Below the pieces are notes generated by a model. The model was not told where the DNA came from and made no database searches. It worked only from the letters and a program-made list of their open reading frames with translations. Source: Candidatus Kapaibacterium sp. (GTDB lineage: Bacteria; Bacteroidota; Ignavibacteria; Kapaibacteriales; UBA2268). From it: DNA of 16,598 bases. Below are positions 1 to 7,143 of the stretch, piece after piece (positions within the stretch are counted from its first letter, which is position 1; the number at the start of each line of letters is the position of its first letter). The stretch covers positions 1 to 16,598 of the forward strand of contig CALHRB010000072.1 in assembly GCA_938038165.1 (NCBI GenBank), read 5' to 3'. The position numbers and the translations under genes are program-made.

Positions 1-1
1 A

Positions 2-691
2 TACTTGGGTTATAAAAGGTATTGGGATTCGATGAAGATAAATTTACAGGGGGAGCCAAAGAAGAATTTCTTTAAAGCTGCAATTGAAGTCTTTATAGAG
101 TTTTTAAAGCATAAGAAATTTAATGCCTGCAAAACAAATACGAGCAGATATTACGGGCATCTCTTTGTTTTTTATGGTTTCTTAGGAGCTATGATAGCAA
201 CTGCCATAGTAGTTTTGGATGTTATGAATGTGTTTGGTAGTAAATTCCTGCCAGAAGATATGAATATGCCCATTCACTTGATTGCAACATTCAACATAAA
301 TAACCCGAAGGATGTTACTGAAATGATTGGACTATTAACAAAATCATTCGGATTGTTTGCCGGAAGCTTGCTAGTGATTGGTGGTTTGATGATGCTAATC
401 AAAAGAGTGCAAACTCAAAAGCGGGATGGAAAATCAAGTTATTATGATTTACTTTTTCTTTGGGTTCTATGGGGAGTTGCTGTTACTGGGATGTTGCTTG
501 TAGTTTTCAGATTATCAGAAACAGCCATCTTGGGCTATCCTACGTATTTTATACATTTAGTGTTAGTATTCTTTTTGTTGTGGTATATGCCTTATTCAAA
601 ATTTGCACATATGATATATAGATTTTTAGGATTGACCTTTTTAAAAATGTATGGAAGAGAAAACAAAAGGGAAATATTTTTTAAAAATTAG
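2..691 (+). CDS. qmoC: QmoC, membrane cytochrome b-like subunit of the quinone-interacting oxidoreductase complex (3' part, truncated by window edge)
   Basis: The frame is open through the left window edge, so the TTG at 5 is probably not the real start and this is the C-terminal membrane half of a longer protein. About 228 residues are visible, with four to five hydrophobic segments near residues 52-74, 114-132, 147-168 and 181-197. Histidines at the membrane segments (H52, H184, H202) are candidate heme b ligands, as in the NarI/HdrE-like family. QmoC proteins typically join an N-terminal HdrC-like iron-sulfur/CCG domain to such a membrane part; the former would lie outside the window. Qmo passes electrons between menaquinone and APS reductase. 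It sits 65 bp before dsrA on the same strand, which supports a sulfur-metabolism role. Alternatives are an HdrE- or DsrM-like cytochrome b. The C-terminal pattern KFAHMIYR followed by a YGRE-type tail is what I associate with QmoC. Confidence 0.72.
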   Translation, partial: YLGYKRYWDSMKINLQGEPKKNFFKAAIEVFIEFLKHKKFNACKTNTSRYYGHLFVFYGFLGAMIATAIVVLDVMNVFGSKFLPEDMNMPIHLIATFNINNPKDVTEMIGLLTKSFGLFAGSLLVIGGLMMLIKRVQTQKRDGKSSYYDLLFLWVLWGVAVTGMLLVVFRLSETAILGYPTYFIHLVLVFFLLWYMPYSKFAHMIYRFLGLTFLKMYGRENKREIFFKN

Positions 692-756
692 GAAATAAAC
701 CAAAATAAATAGAATGAAGTTATTGCTTCAGATTGTTAATTAATTTAGGAGCTAAA

Positions 757-1962
757 ATGCCAGTAGAAAAAAAATACGAAACCCCATTATTAGACCAGTT
801 AGAGTCTGGGGGGTGGCCTAGTTTTGTTAAGGAGATTAAATCTGCTGCCGAGGATAATGCAATGGCTAATGACCTGTTAGGACTATTAGAACAGTCTTAT
901 CAGGAGAAAATTGGTCATTGGAAGCACGGAGGTATCGTTGGTGTCATGGGTTATGGTGGCGGAGTTATTGGTAGATATACAGATCTACCCGAGAAATATC
1001 CTGCAATTTCTCATTTCCATACAATGAGAATAAATCAGCCTGCCGGTTGGTTCTATACTTCAGAAGCTTTGAGAACTTTGTGTGATATTTGGGATGCTCA
1101 CGGTTCAGGTTTGACAAATATGCATGGTTCCACAGGCGATATAATTTTCCTTGGAACACGCACTGAAGAATTAGAGCCCATATTTTCAAAATTAACTGCT
1201 GCAGGTTTTGATCTTGGCGGTTCTGGTTCTGATGTAAGAACGCCAAGTTGCTGTTGTGGCAAAGCAAGATGTGAATGGGCTTGCTATGACACAATGGGAT
1301 TGACATATTATATAACCAATCGTTACCAAGATGAATTGCATAGGCCGGCATTTCCATATAAAATGAAGTTTAAAATGTCTGGTTGCCCGAATGACTGCGT
1401 TGCTTCGGTGGCAAGAGCAGATATATCAATTATTGGTACATGGCGAGATGAAATTCAAGTCAACCAGGAAGAAGTAAGAAATTATGCCAAATCAGGTCTT
1501 GATATAACAAAAGAAATCGCTATGCTTTGCCCGGGGAAATGTATTGAATGGAATGGCAATGAAATTCAGATTGATAACAGCAATTGCAGACATTGCATGC
1601 ACTGTATTAATCTTATGCCTAAAGCATTGGCTCCGGGAAAAGACAGAGGCGCTGCAATTCTGGTTGGCTCAAAAGCACCTATTGTCGAAGGAGCATTGTT
1701 ATCATCAGTCTTAGTGCCATTTATCAAACTGGAAGAGCCTTATGATGATTTAGAGATTTGGGAATTAATCGAAAACATGTGGGATATCTGGTGTGAAGAA
1801 GGAAAAAACAGGGAAAGGATCGGCGAGTTTATTCAAAGAGTAGGTTTAGGTAACTTCCTTGACGCCGTAGGTTTGGAACCACAACCGGAGATGGTTGCTT
1901 TTCCAAGGGATAATCCTTATGTCTTCTACGAAGAATATTTCGAAGAAGAAGAAGATCAATAA
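757..1962 (+). CDS. dsrA: Dissimilatory sulfite reductase alpha subunit DsrA
   Basis: Alpha subunit of the cytoplasmic DsrAB siroheme enzyme that converts sulfite to DsrC-bound sulfur (or the reverse in oxidisers). I chose the ATG at 757 because AGGAG at 747-751 precedes it by 5 nt; an in-frame TTG at 733 has no such site. This gives 401 residues. Siroheme-coupled [4Fe-4S] ligands are visible: C166-x5-C172 within SCCCGKARCEWAC, and C210-x3-C214 within SGCPNDC. The inserted ferredoxin domain has C258, then C277, C280 and C283 (NCRHCMHC), the same 19-residue spacing to the second group as in Desulfovibrio DsrA. The C-terminus ends in a very acidic tail (EEYFEEEEDQ). One extra cysteine stands next to the cluster ligand (C165-C166-C167). 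dsrB follows after 44 bp, as expected for an obligate heterotetramer. Confidence 0.97.
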   Translation: MPVEKKYETPLLDQLESGGWPSFVKEIKSAAEDNAMANDLLGLLEQSYQEKIGHWKHGGIVGVMGYGGGVIGRYTDLPEKYPAISHFHTMRINQPAGWFYTSEALRTLCDIWDAHGSGLTNMHGSTGDIIFLGTRTEELEPIFSKLTAAGFDLGGSGSDVRTPSCCCGKARCEWACYDTMGLTYYITNRYQDELHRPAFPYKMKFKMSGCPNDCVASVARADISIIGTWRDEIQVNQEEVRNYAKSGLDITKEIAMLCPGKCIEWNGNEIQIDNSNCRHCMHCINLMPKALAPGKDRGAAILVGSKAPIVEGALLSSVLVPFIKLEEPYDDLEIWELIENMWDIWCEEGKNRERIGEFIQRVGLGNFLDAVGLEPQPEMVAFPRDNPYVFYEEYFEEEEDQ

Positions 1963-2006
1963 ATAATTTGAAATAAATATTAACAAAAATATAAGGAATA
2001 AAAAAA

Positions 2007-3092
2007 ATGTCAGATGCTCAACCAAAAAGATTAACAGATATAGGTCCACCACATTATCAGTTGTTCCTACCTCCAATTATCAAGGAGAATTATGGGAAAT
2101 GGAAATATCATGAAATATTGAAACCCGGTGTCATGGTTCATTATTCTGAAAATAATGAAAAGCTATATACAGTCAGAGCTGGTTCTCCGAGGCTTATTAG
2201 CACAAAAAAGATTAGAAAATATGCTGAATTGGCTGATAAATATTGTGATGGATTTTTAAGATTTACCTCAAGGCATAATGTTGAATTTCTACTTACAAAA
2301 GAAGAAAATATTGAACCTTTGATTGCTGAACTAGAAGCTCTTGGACATCCTGTCGGTGGAACAGGAAATGCAATTTCAAGTATCGTCCACACTCAAGGGT
2401 GGGTTCACTGTCACTCAGCAGCCACTGATGCCTCGGGTATTGTTAAATCTGTGATGGATGAATTACTTCCATATTTCAAGACAATTGAGTTACCGGCAAA
2501 AATTCGGGTAGCACTTGCTTGCTGCTTGAATATGTGCGGTGCTGTTCATTGTTCTGATATAGCTATTCTGGGTATTCACAGACGACCCCCAAGAGTTGAC
2601 AAAGAAAGTTTACCCAAAATATGTGAAATTCCAAATTTGATTGCATCGTGTCCAACTGCTGCTATCAGGCCGTCTCAATATCAGGGTAAACCATCGGTCG
2701 AAATTGATGAAGATAAATGTATGTTCTGTGCAAACTGCTATACAGTTTGCCCTGCTCTACCTTTAAATAATCCTTTGAATGACGGTGTTTCGATTTGGGT
2801 TGGTGGAAAAGTGTCTAATGCAAGACACGAACCAATGTTCTCCAAATTAGCTATACCATTCTTACCAAATAATCCACCGAGATGGCCCGAAGTTACTAGT
2901 GCAGTAAAGCATATTGTTGAATTATGGTTAAAGAATGCCAAAAAACACGAGAGAATTGGAGAATGGATTGAAAGAATAGGATGGCCAAAATTCTTCAGAC
3001 TTGCTGATATTCCATTTCAAAAAGAACATATTGATGATTTCAAGCATGCAGGACTATCATATAAACGTTCGGTGCATTTAACATATATGTAA
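2007..3092 (+). CDS. dsrB: Dissimilatory sulfite reductase beta subunit DsrB
   Basis: Partner of DsrA in the alpha2beta2 enzyme; in characterised enzymes DsrB carries the catalytic siroheme. The 361-residue protein has the family's cluster ligands: C135 in TQGWVHCH, then C172, C173 and C177 in ACCLNMCGAVHCSD. The 37-residue separation of C135 and C172 matches Desulfovibrio DsrB. A ferredoxin insertion follows, with C215 upstream and C238, C241 and C244 in CMFCANC, then CP. The ATG at 2007 is preceded by a weak AAGGAAT Shine-Dalgarno. The C-terminal part (ERIGEWIERIGWPKFF) mirrors the ERIGEFIQRVG stretch of DsrA, reflecting the ancestral duplication of the two subunits. It is followed by a G+C-rich hairpin and then dsrD. 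Confidence 0.97.
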   Translation: MSDAQPKRLTDIGPPHYQLFLPPIIKENYGKWKYHEILKPGVMVHYSENNEKLYTVRAGSPRLISTKKIRKYAELADKYCDGFLRFTSRHNVEFLLTKEENIEPLIAELEALGHPVGGTGNAISSIVHTQGWVHCHSAATDASGIVKSVMDELLPYFKTIELPAKIRVALACCLNMCGAVHCSDIAILGIHRRPPRVDKESLPKICEIPNLIASCPTAAIRPSQYQGKPSVEIDEDKCMFCANCYTVCPALPLNNPLNDGVSIWVGGKVSNARHEPMFSKLAIPFLPNNPPRWPEVTSAVKHIVELWLKNAKKHERIGEWIERIGWPKFFRLADIPFQKEHIDDFKHAGLSYKRSVHLTYM

Positions 3093-3103
3093 GACAATCA
3101 AAA

Positions 3104-3126
3104 CGGGGGAGAGCATTTCTTCCCCG
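3104..3126 (+). promoter_or_regulatory. Intercistronic hairpin between dsrB and dsrD
   Basis: The 23-nt sequence folds back on itself: CGGGGGAGAG pairs with TCTTCCCCG and adjoining T through ten positions (two of them G-U) around a three-base loop. It is conspicuously G+C-rich for this AT-rich region. No T-run follows, so it does not look like an intrinsic terminator. It lies 11 nt after the dsrB stop and 27 nt before dsrD, where it could act as an mRNA-stability or processing element that sets the ratio of dsrAB to downstream products. That role is inference. Confidence 0.55.
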
Positions 3127-3153
3127 AAATTTATTATTTCATAGGAGGAAAAA

Positions 3154-3402
3154 ATGGCTGTAGATCTGGAAAAAGTTAAAGAAACAATGTTCAAACTGAT
3201 AAAAGATTCTGCCGGAATGAAAAAATGGAAAGCAACCGACCTTCATAAAGCTTGTGAAGAGTTGTTCGGAGATGAGTATGATAAAAGGGGCGTTGGGAAA
3301 GATGCCATAAAGGAACTTGTCGAAGAGGGTAAACTTGTTTATACTTATTTCGGTGGGAGTTATCTGGAGTTGCCTCATCGAGAGGGTGCGGCAAATGATT
3401 AA
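3154..3402 (+). CDS. dsrD: DsrD, winged-helix-fold activator of reductive DsrAB
   Basis: Small 82-residue protein directly after dsrAB, the usual position and size of DsrD (about 78 residues). It begins with a helix-rich region (LEKVKETMFKLIKDSAG), a second helical part around KATDLHKACEELFG, a third around VGKDAIKELVEEGKL, and ends in a short beta hairpin, VYTYFGGSYLEL. This last stretch corresponds to the wing of DsrD (compare VLEYWSSGSTTMYGL in Desulfovibrio). DsrD is known as an allosteric activator of DsrAB and, in genome surveys, as a marker of sulfite-reducing rather than sulfur-oxidising Dsr systems. A perfect AGGAGG at 3143-3148 precedes the ATG by 5 nt, suggesting strong translation. 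Identification rests on position, size and fold pattern; overall identity to characterised DsrD looks low. Confidence 0.85.
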   Translation: MAVDLEKVKETMFKLIKDSAGMKKWKATDLHKACEELFGDEYDKRGVGKDAIKELVEEGKLVYTYFGGSYLELPHREGAAND

Positions 3403-3406
3403 TTTA

Positions 3407-3430
3407 CGAGGTTGGTTTCTTTTAACCTCG
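3407..3430 (+). promoter_or_regulatory. Hairpin between dsrD and dsrN, just upstream of the dsrN start
   Basis: CGAGGTT (3407-3413) pairs perfectly with AACCTCG (3424-3430) around a ten-base loop. The structure ends 8 nt before the dsrN ATG at 3439, where a Shine-Dalgarno would otherwise be expected and none is seen. It could damp or couple dsrN translation; this is inference. Confidence 0.45.
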
Positions 3431-3438
3431 AAATTTCA

Positions 3439-4839
3439 ATGTTAGTTCATTGTCCAAGAATAGTTATCGCTGGAATATCCGGTGATTCCGGGAAAACCAC
3501 AATATCATGTGGTCTAATGGCTCAATTTCGTTATTTGAATTACAAGGTGGCAGCATTCAAGAAGGGACCCGATTATATTGATCCGTCCTGGCATATGCTT
3601 GCATCAGGCAATAGTTCAAGGAATTTAGATTTGTATCTGATGGACAGAAATACTATTCTGAATTCTATCACAACACATACCCAAGGAAAAGATATTTCGA
3701 TTATCGAAGGGAATAGAGGACTTTACGATGGGTTGGACGAACTGGGGTCTTATAGCACTGCAGAACTTTCAAAATTGATTAAGGCACCCGTTATCATTGT
3801 TTTGAATATAAACAAAATGACAAGAACAGCTTCTGCTATAATCAAAGGCTGTCAGGTTTTGGATAAAAAGGTTGATATCTGTGGCGTCATACTTAATCAA
3901 TCTGCAGGTAAAAGACATTCGGATATAGCTAAAAAATCGATTGAGGACGAATGTGGAATTCCGGTTTTAGGAGTAATTCCAAGGCAAGGTGAGAATAATA
4001 TTCTTCCCTCGAGGCATCTCGGACTGGTTACTCCGTTCGAAAACCATCAAGCTGAAATTTCAATAGAATCTATGCGAAAGATTATAGAAGATTTTGTTGA
4101 TGTCGATACGATATATAAATTAGCCAAAAATACTATGGCACTGAATAACAAAAAGAATAATAAAAAGAAAAGGTTAAATGGTAATGGTCTAAAAATAGCC
4201 TATTTTTATGATAAAGCCTTTTGTTTTTATTATCCAGAAAATTTGGAAGCCCTGAAAGAAACCGGAGCAAATTTGATACCGATTTCTTCATTTGAATCAA
4301 AGAACTTGAACGGATTTGATGGACTTTATATTGGTGGCGGTTTTCCTGAAACAAATATCAAAGAGCTTGTTCATAATACAGATTTGATGAGAGATTTAAA
4401 AAATAGTGTTGAAAATGGATTTCCAGTTTATGCTGAATGTGGTGGATTGATGTATCTCTGTCGTGAGATTGAAATTGAAAATATCAAATATAAAATGGCG
4501 AATATATTACCTTTTGATATAAAAATGAATAGAAAGCCCCAAGGTCATGGATATGTGGAAGCAATAATTGATTCAGAAAATCAATTTTTTATGAATGGTT
4601 GTGTTGTAAGAGGGCATGAATTTCATTATTCAGGAATAGTCAGTAAACATGAATTATTGCCGACCGTTATGAAAATAAATAAAGGTTCGGGTGCAATAAA
4701 CGGAAGAGATGGATTTATATATAAAAATGTATTTGCGTCATATACTCATATTCATGCACTAAGTTTCAGTGATTGGAGCCAAAATTTTATAAAAGTTATA
4801 AACAATTATAAAAACAAGAAATTATCTAACATTTCATAA
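3439..4839 (+). CDS. dsrN: DsrN, CbiA/CobB-like siroheme amide synthase
   Basis: Homolog of cobyrinic acid a,c-diamide synthase. DsrN in dsr operons is thought to amidate siroheme to the siroheme amide used by DsrAB, with ATP and glutamine. The 466-residue protein starts with a P-loop NTPase domain (AGISGDSGKTT, residues 11-21; KKGPDYIDPSW at 41-51; GNRGLYDG at 91-98). A Lys/Asn-rich linker at about 236-248 leads to the class I glutamine amidotransferase domain. That domain has IGGGFPE (298-304), the nucleophile C334 in YAECGGLMYL, and the C-terminal catalytic-type histidines in SYTHIHAL (H437/H439). I place the start at ATG 3439 because the family begins just before the P-loop strand; a TTG at 3412 would add nine residues but falls inside a hairpin. 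Free-standing CbiA for cobalamin synthesis is possible, but the position in dsr makes DsrN much more likely. Confidence 0.9.
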   Translation: MLVHCPRIVIAGISGDSGKTTISCGLMAQFRYLNYKVAAFKKGPDYIDPSWHMLASGNSSRNLDLYLMDRNTILNSITTHTQGKDISIIEGNRGLYDGLDELGSYSTAELSKLIKAPVIIVLNINKMTRTASAIIKGCQVLDKKVDICGVILNQSAGKRHSDIAKKSIEDECGIPVLGVIPRQGENNILPSRHLGLVTPFENHQAEISIESMRKIIEDFVDVDTIYKLAKNTMALNNKKNNKKKRLNGNGLKIAYFYDKAFCFYYPENLEALKETGANLIPISSFESKNLNGFDGLYIGGGFPETNIKELVHNTDLMRDLKNSVENGFPVYAECGGLMYLCREIEIENIKYKMANILPFDIKMNRKPQGHGYVEAIIDSENQFFMNGCVVRGHEFHYSGIVSKHELLPTVMKINKGSGAINGRDGFIYKNVFASYTHIHALSFSDWSQNFIKVINNYKNKKLSNIS

Positions 4840-4860
4840 ACATAATAAAAGGTGAAAACT

Positions 4861-5298
4861 ATGGCAAAGCAGAAAGAAGTAATCGAAAATATGATTGATT
4901 TAATGCACAGATGGCAAAAAATTGAAGATGCATCAATCAAAAATACAACCGAAATTATCAAGAAAACAGACAATCCGTTAGTTCACTTAGTGATGGAAAT
5001 AATCAGACAAGACTCCGTCATGCACAGAAGAGTTCAACAATTAATAATTGATCATTTCGAGAAGAAGCCAATAACAATGGACCCCGAAGAGTTAGCAAGT
5101 TTCTGGGATTTAGTAAATGAGCATGATGAAGTTGAGAAAAAGACTATAGCGTTAGCTGAAGAAGCATTAAAAGATTCAAAATCGCCAATAGTAAATTATC
5201 TTTTGGATTATTTACTAACCGATGAAAGAAAACATGATAAATTACTGGAGGAAATGGATAAAATCAAAAAAGGGATGTATCCTTATGCAGGTTATTAA
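4861..5298 (+). CDS. Small ferritin-like (putative diiron four-helix) protein in the dsr operon
   Basis: Protein of 145 residues, almost entirely predicted helix, without signal peptide or membrane segment. Four helices can be drawn: about 4-33, 38-66, 76-105 and 109-137. Acidic and histidine residues recur as in ferritin-like proteins: E22 in helix 1, D51-x3-H55 in helix 2 (IIRQDSVMHRRV), H88/E90/E92 in helix 3 (NEHDEVEKK) and E122-x2-H125 in helix 4 (LLTDERKHDKLL). The last is a classic carboxylate/histidine metal-ligand pattern. The ATG at 4861 has AAAGGTG 6 nt upstream, preferred over a GTG at 4852. It lies between dsrN and dsrL, 21 bp after the former, so it is co-transcribed with dsr. 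Its function is unknown to me; oxygen or peroxide protection or iron handling for the many Fe-S proteins of the operon is a guess. It is not DsrC, DsrE/F/H or any other named Dsr protein I recognise. Confidence 0.7.
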   Translation: MAKQKEVIENMIDLMHRWQKIEDASIKNTTEIIKKTDNPLVHLVMEIIRQDSVMHRRVQQLIIDHFEKKPITMDPEELASFWDLVNEHDEVEKKTIALAEEALKDSKSPIVNYLLDYLLTDERKHDKLLEEMDKIKKGMYPYAGY

Positions 5299-5339
5299 TA
5301 AATTAAAAGAATACAAATAAATTATTTGTCAAAAATTTA

Positions 5340-5369
5340 TCGGGTTAGCCCGAGAGGAGAAATAAATTG
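5340..5369 (+). promoter_or_regulatory. Ribosome binding site with adjacent hairpin that sets the TTG start of dsrL
   Basis: AGGAGA at 5355-5360 lies 7 nt (from AGGAG) before TTG 5367-5369, and no ATG or GTG is suitably placed, so translation of dsrL appears to begin at TTG. Immediately upstream, TCGGG TTAG CCCGA (5340-5353) forms a five-pair hairpin with a four-base loop, ending one base before the Shine-Dalgarno. A weaker A/T stem, ACAAAT/ATTTGT, lies at 5313-5329. The placement could modulate ribosome access; this is inference. Confidence 0.5.
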
Positions 5370-7106
5370 TCTCTAATTGTAAAAAAGAAAAAACCATTGG
5401 GTGGAAGAGCTCTTTCTTCGGGCGGTGGTTCAGGTGTTGAAACATCACCTCTGAGACCAGAACATCTCAAGAAAGATGCACCGTGCCATTCCAATTGTCC
5501 CAATGGAACAAAGATCAGAGAAATTATTACCACAATAGCCCAAACTGAAAGTGCAGGTAGAAGTTATCCTGAATCTTACAGAATAGCTTTTGAATTATTA
5601 ATGGAAAGAAATCCATTTCCTGCAGTTTGTGGTAGAGTTTGTCCACATCCCTGCGAATCAGCATGCAACAGGCAATATAAGGATGGTTCGGTCGCTATCA
5701 ATAATATTGAAAGATTTATTGGTGATTATGCACTTGAAAATAATTTCGAGGTTAAAAAGCTGACAGATGAAACATACCATGAAAAAATTGCAGTAATTGG
5801 TGCTGGTCCAGCCGGTTTGTCCTGTGCTTATCAATTAGCCTTACAAGGTTATAAAGTGAAGGTTTTCGAAGCCTTTAGCAAGCCAGGCGGAATGATGAGA
5901 TATGGTATCCCGAATTATAGATTACCCGCTCAGGTTTTGGATAAAGAGATTGAGAGAATAGAAAAACTGGGTGTTGAAATAGTTTGCAACACCGTCATAG
6001 GTAAGGATATTCCTTACGAAAAGTTGCAGGAAGAATATGATGCCATTTTTGTTGGAATAGGAGCTCATAAAGGAAAGAAACTCGGCATCCCGGGCGAAGA
6101 TGCTGTAAATGTATTCACAGGTACTGAATTCCTTAACAGAATTAATTCAGGCCAAAAAATCGATGTTGGCAGCAAAGTGCTGGTTGTTGGCGGTGGTGAT
6201 ACTGCAATCGATGCAGCAAGAATCTCAAGAAGGCTCGGAGCTGATGTTACAATAGTTTACCGAAGAACAAGAACAGAGATGCCAGCAATCGAGGAGGAAA
6301 TTGTTGGAGCTGAGGAAGAAAATGTTCATTTTGAATTTCTTTTAGCTCCTCACGAATTAAAATTGGATGGTGAAAGAGCAGTAGCTATGGTCTGCCAAAA
6401 AATGGAACTTGGTGAGCCAGATTCATCCGGACGAAGAAGACCTGTCCCAATCCCTGATGCATTCATCACGCTAGAGGCTACTACTGTTATCTCGGCCATC
6501 AGTCAGGAGCCTTCGTTTGAAGGTATGAATAATTTACGAGAGGGTAAAGATTGGATTAAGATTGATGAATTTGGAAGAACAAAAGAGGAAAAAGTCTTTG
6601 CTGGTGGTGATGATGTTGATTTGGGATTAGTAACAATCGCTATTTATCAAGGTAGGATGGCTGCCAAAACCATTCACAGACAATTCCGGGGGATTCCTCT
6701 CGAGAAAGAAGAAGATCTACCCGTAGTTGGCAAAGATAGAATAGTCTTTAGCTACTACACTGAGAAGTTAAGGCAAGAGATGCTAAAACTACCACCAGAT
6801 GAACGACTTGCCGAGATGGAGAAAGAAATTACCTGCACATACACCGAAGAACAATTGATTGAGGAAGCTACAAGGTGTATGAGCTGCGGTATGTGTTTTG
6901 ATTGCGGGACTTGCTGGAGTTTGTGCCAGGACCAAGTTATTCAAAAACCTTTGACTAAATTTCAACCTTACATATTTAAGCTTGATTTATGTAAAGGCTG
7001 TAATAAATGTGCAGAAGCCTGCCCTTGTGGATATATAGAGATGAAAAATCCAATGACAGGGCAGTATGCTGAGCGTGATCCTGAGACAGGAAAAGTTATT
7101 TATTAA
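5367..7106 (+). CDS. dsrL: DsrL, NAD(P)H:acceptor iron-sulfur flavoprotein partner of DsrAB
   Basis: Cytoplasmic GltD-like flavoprotein that exchanges electrons between NAD(P)H and DsrAB. The 579 residues start with the DsrL hallmark LGGRALSSGGG and TSPLRPEH. An N-terminal Fe-S region follows (C40, C44, C88, C92, C96, C100), then the FAD-binding IGAGPAG (144-150) and a second nucleotide site with VVGGGDTAIDAAR (273-285) and YRRTRTEMPA (298-307). The protein ends with a cysteine cluster CMSCGMCFDCGTCWSLC (504-520) and a ferredoxin motif CKGCNKCAEACPCG (C542, C545, C548, C552). Plain GltD/NfnB proteins lack this C-terminal set, which is why I call DsrL. The start is a TTG with a good Shine-Dalgarno. 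DsrL is essential for sulfur oxidation in Allochromatium, but relatives also occur in presumed reducers; here it coexists with DsrD. Which subgroup it belongs to needs a tree. Confidence 0.92.
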   Translation: MSLIVKKKKPLGGRALSSGGGSGVETSPLRPEHLKKDAPCHSNCPNGTKIREIITTIAQTESAGRSYPESYRIAFELLMERNPFPAVCGRVCPHPCESACNRQYKDGSVAINNIERFIGDYALENNFEVKKLTDETYHEKIAVIGAGPAGLSCAYQLALQGYKVKVFEAFSKPGGMMRYGIPNYRLPAQVLDKEIERIEKLGVEIVCNTVIGKDIPYEKLQEEYDAIFVGIGAHKGKKLGIPGEDAVNVFTGTEFLNRINSGQKIDVGSKVLVVGGGDTAIDAARISRRLGADVTIVYRRTRTEMPAIEEEIVGAEEENVHFEFLLAPHELKLDGERAVAMVCQKMELGEPDSSGRRRPVPIPDAFITLEATTVISAISQEPSFEGMNNLREGKDWIKIDEFGRTKEEKVFAGGDDVDLGLVTIAIYQGRMAAKTIHRQFRGIPLEKEEDLPVVGKDRIVFSYYTEKLRQEMLKLPPDERLAEMEKEITCTYTEEQLIEEATRCMSCGMCFDCGTCWSLCQDQVIQKPLTKFQPYIFKLDLCKGCNKCAEACPCGYIEMKNPMTGQYAERDPETGKVIY

Positions 7107-7143
7107 TTTATATTTTGTGTGTTTAATTTTTGGGAGGATTAAA

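Noticed and set aside
715..730. Short hairpin TGAAG/CTTCA between qmoC and dsrA
   Set aside because: Only five pairs; too weak to support a function.
692..756. Search for a separate promoter in front of dsrA
   Set aside because: No TAnnTTTG element is present in the gap, so I did not call a promoter; transcription probably comes from upstream of qmoC.
965..1357. Open frame on the - strand inside dsrA (and similar - strand frames at 1846-2076, 2141-2392, 2738-2941, 3139-3394, 4133-4354, 5345-5533 and 9847-10218)
   Set aside because: They lie opposite strongly recognised dsr genes, have no family features and no convincing start signals.
4528..4620. Possible broken or frameshifted region in dsrN because of A/T-rich runs and a Lys/Asn-rich linker
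   Set aside because: The frame is intact to the C-terminal histidine motif and all key residues of both domains are present.
7066..7143. Upstream extension of dsrC overlapping the end of dsrL
   Set aside because: GGAGG at 7133-7137 and the family's N-terminus fix the start at ATG 7144.
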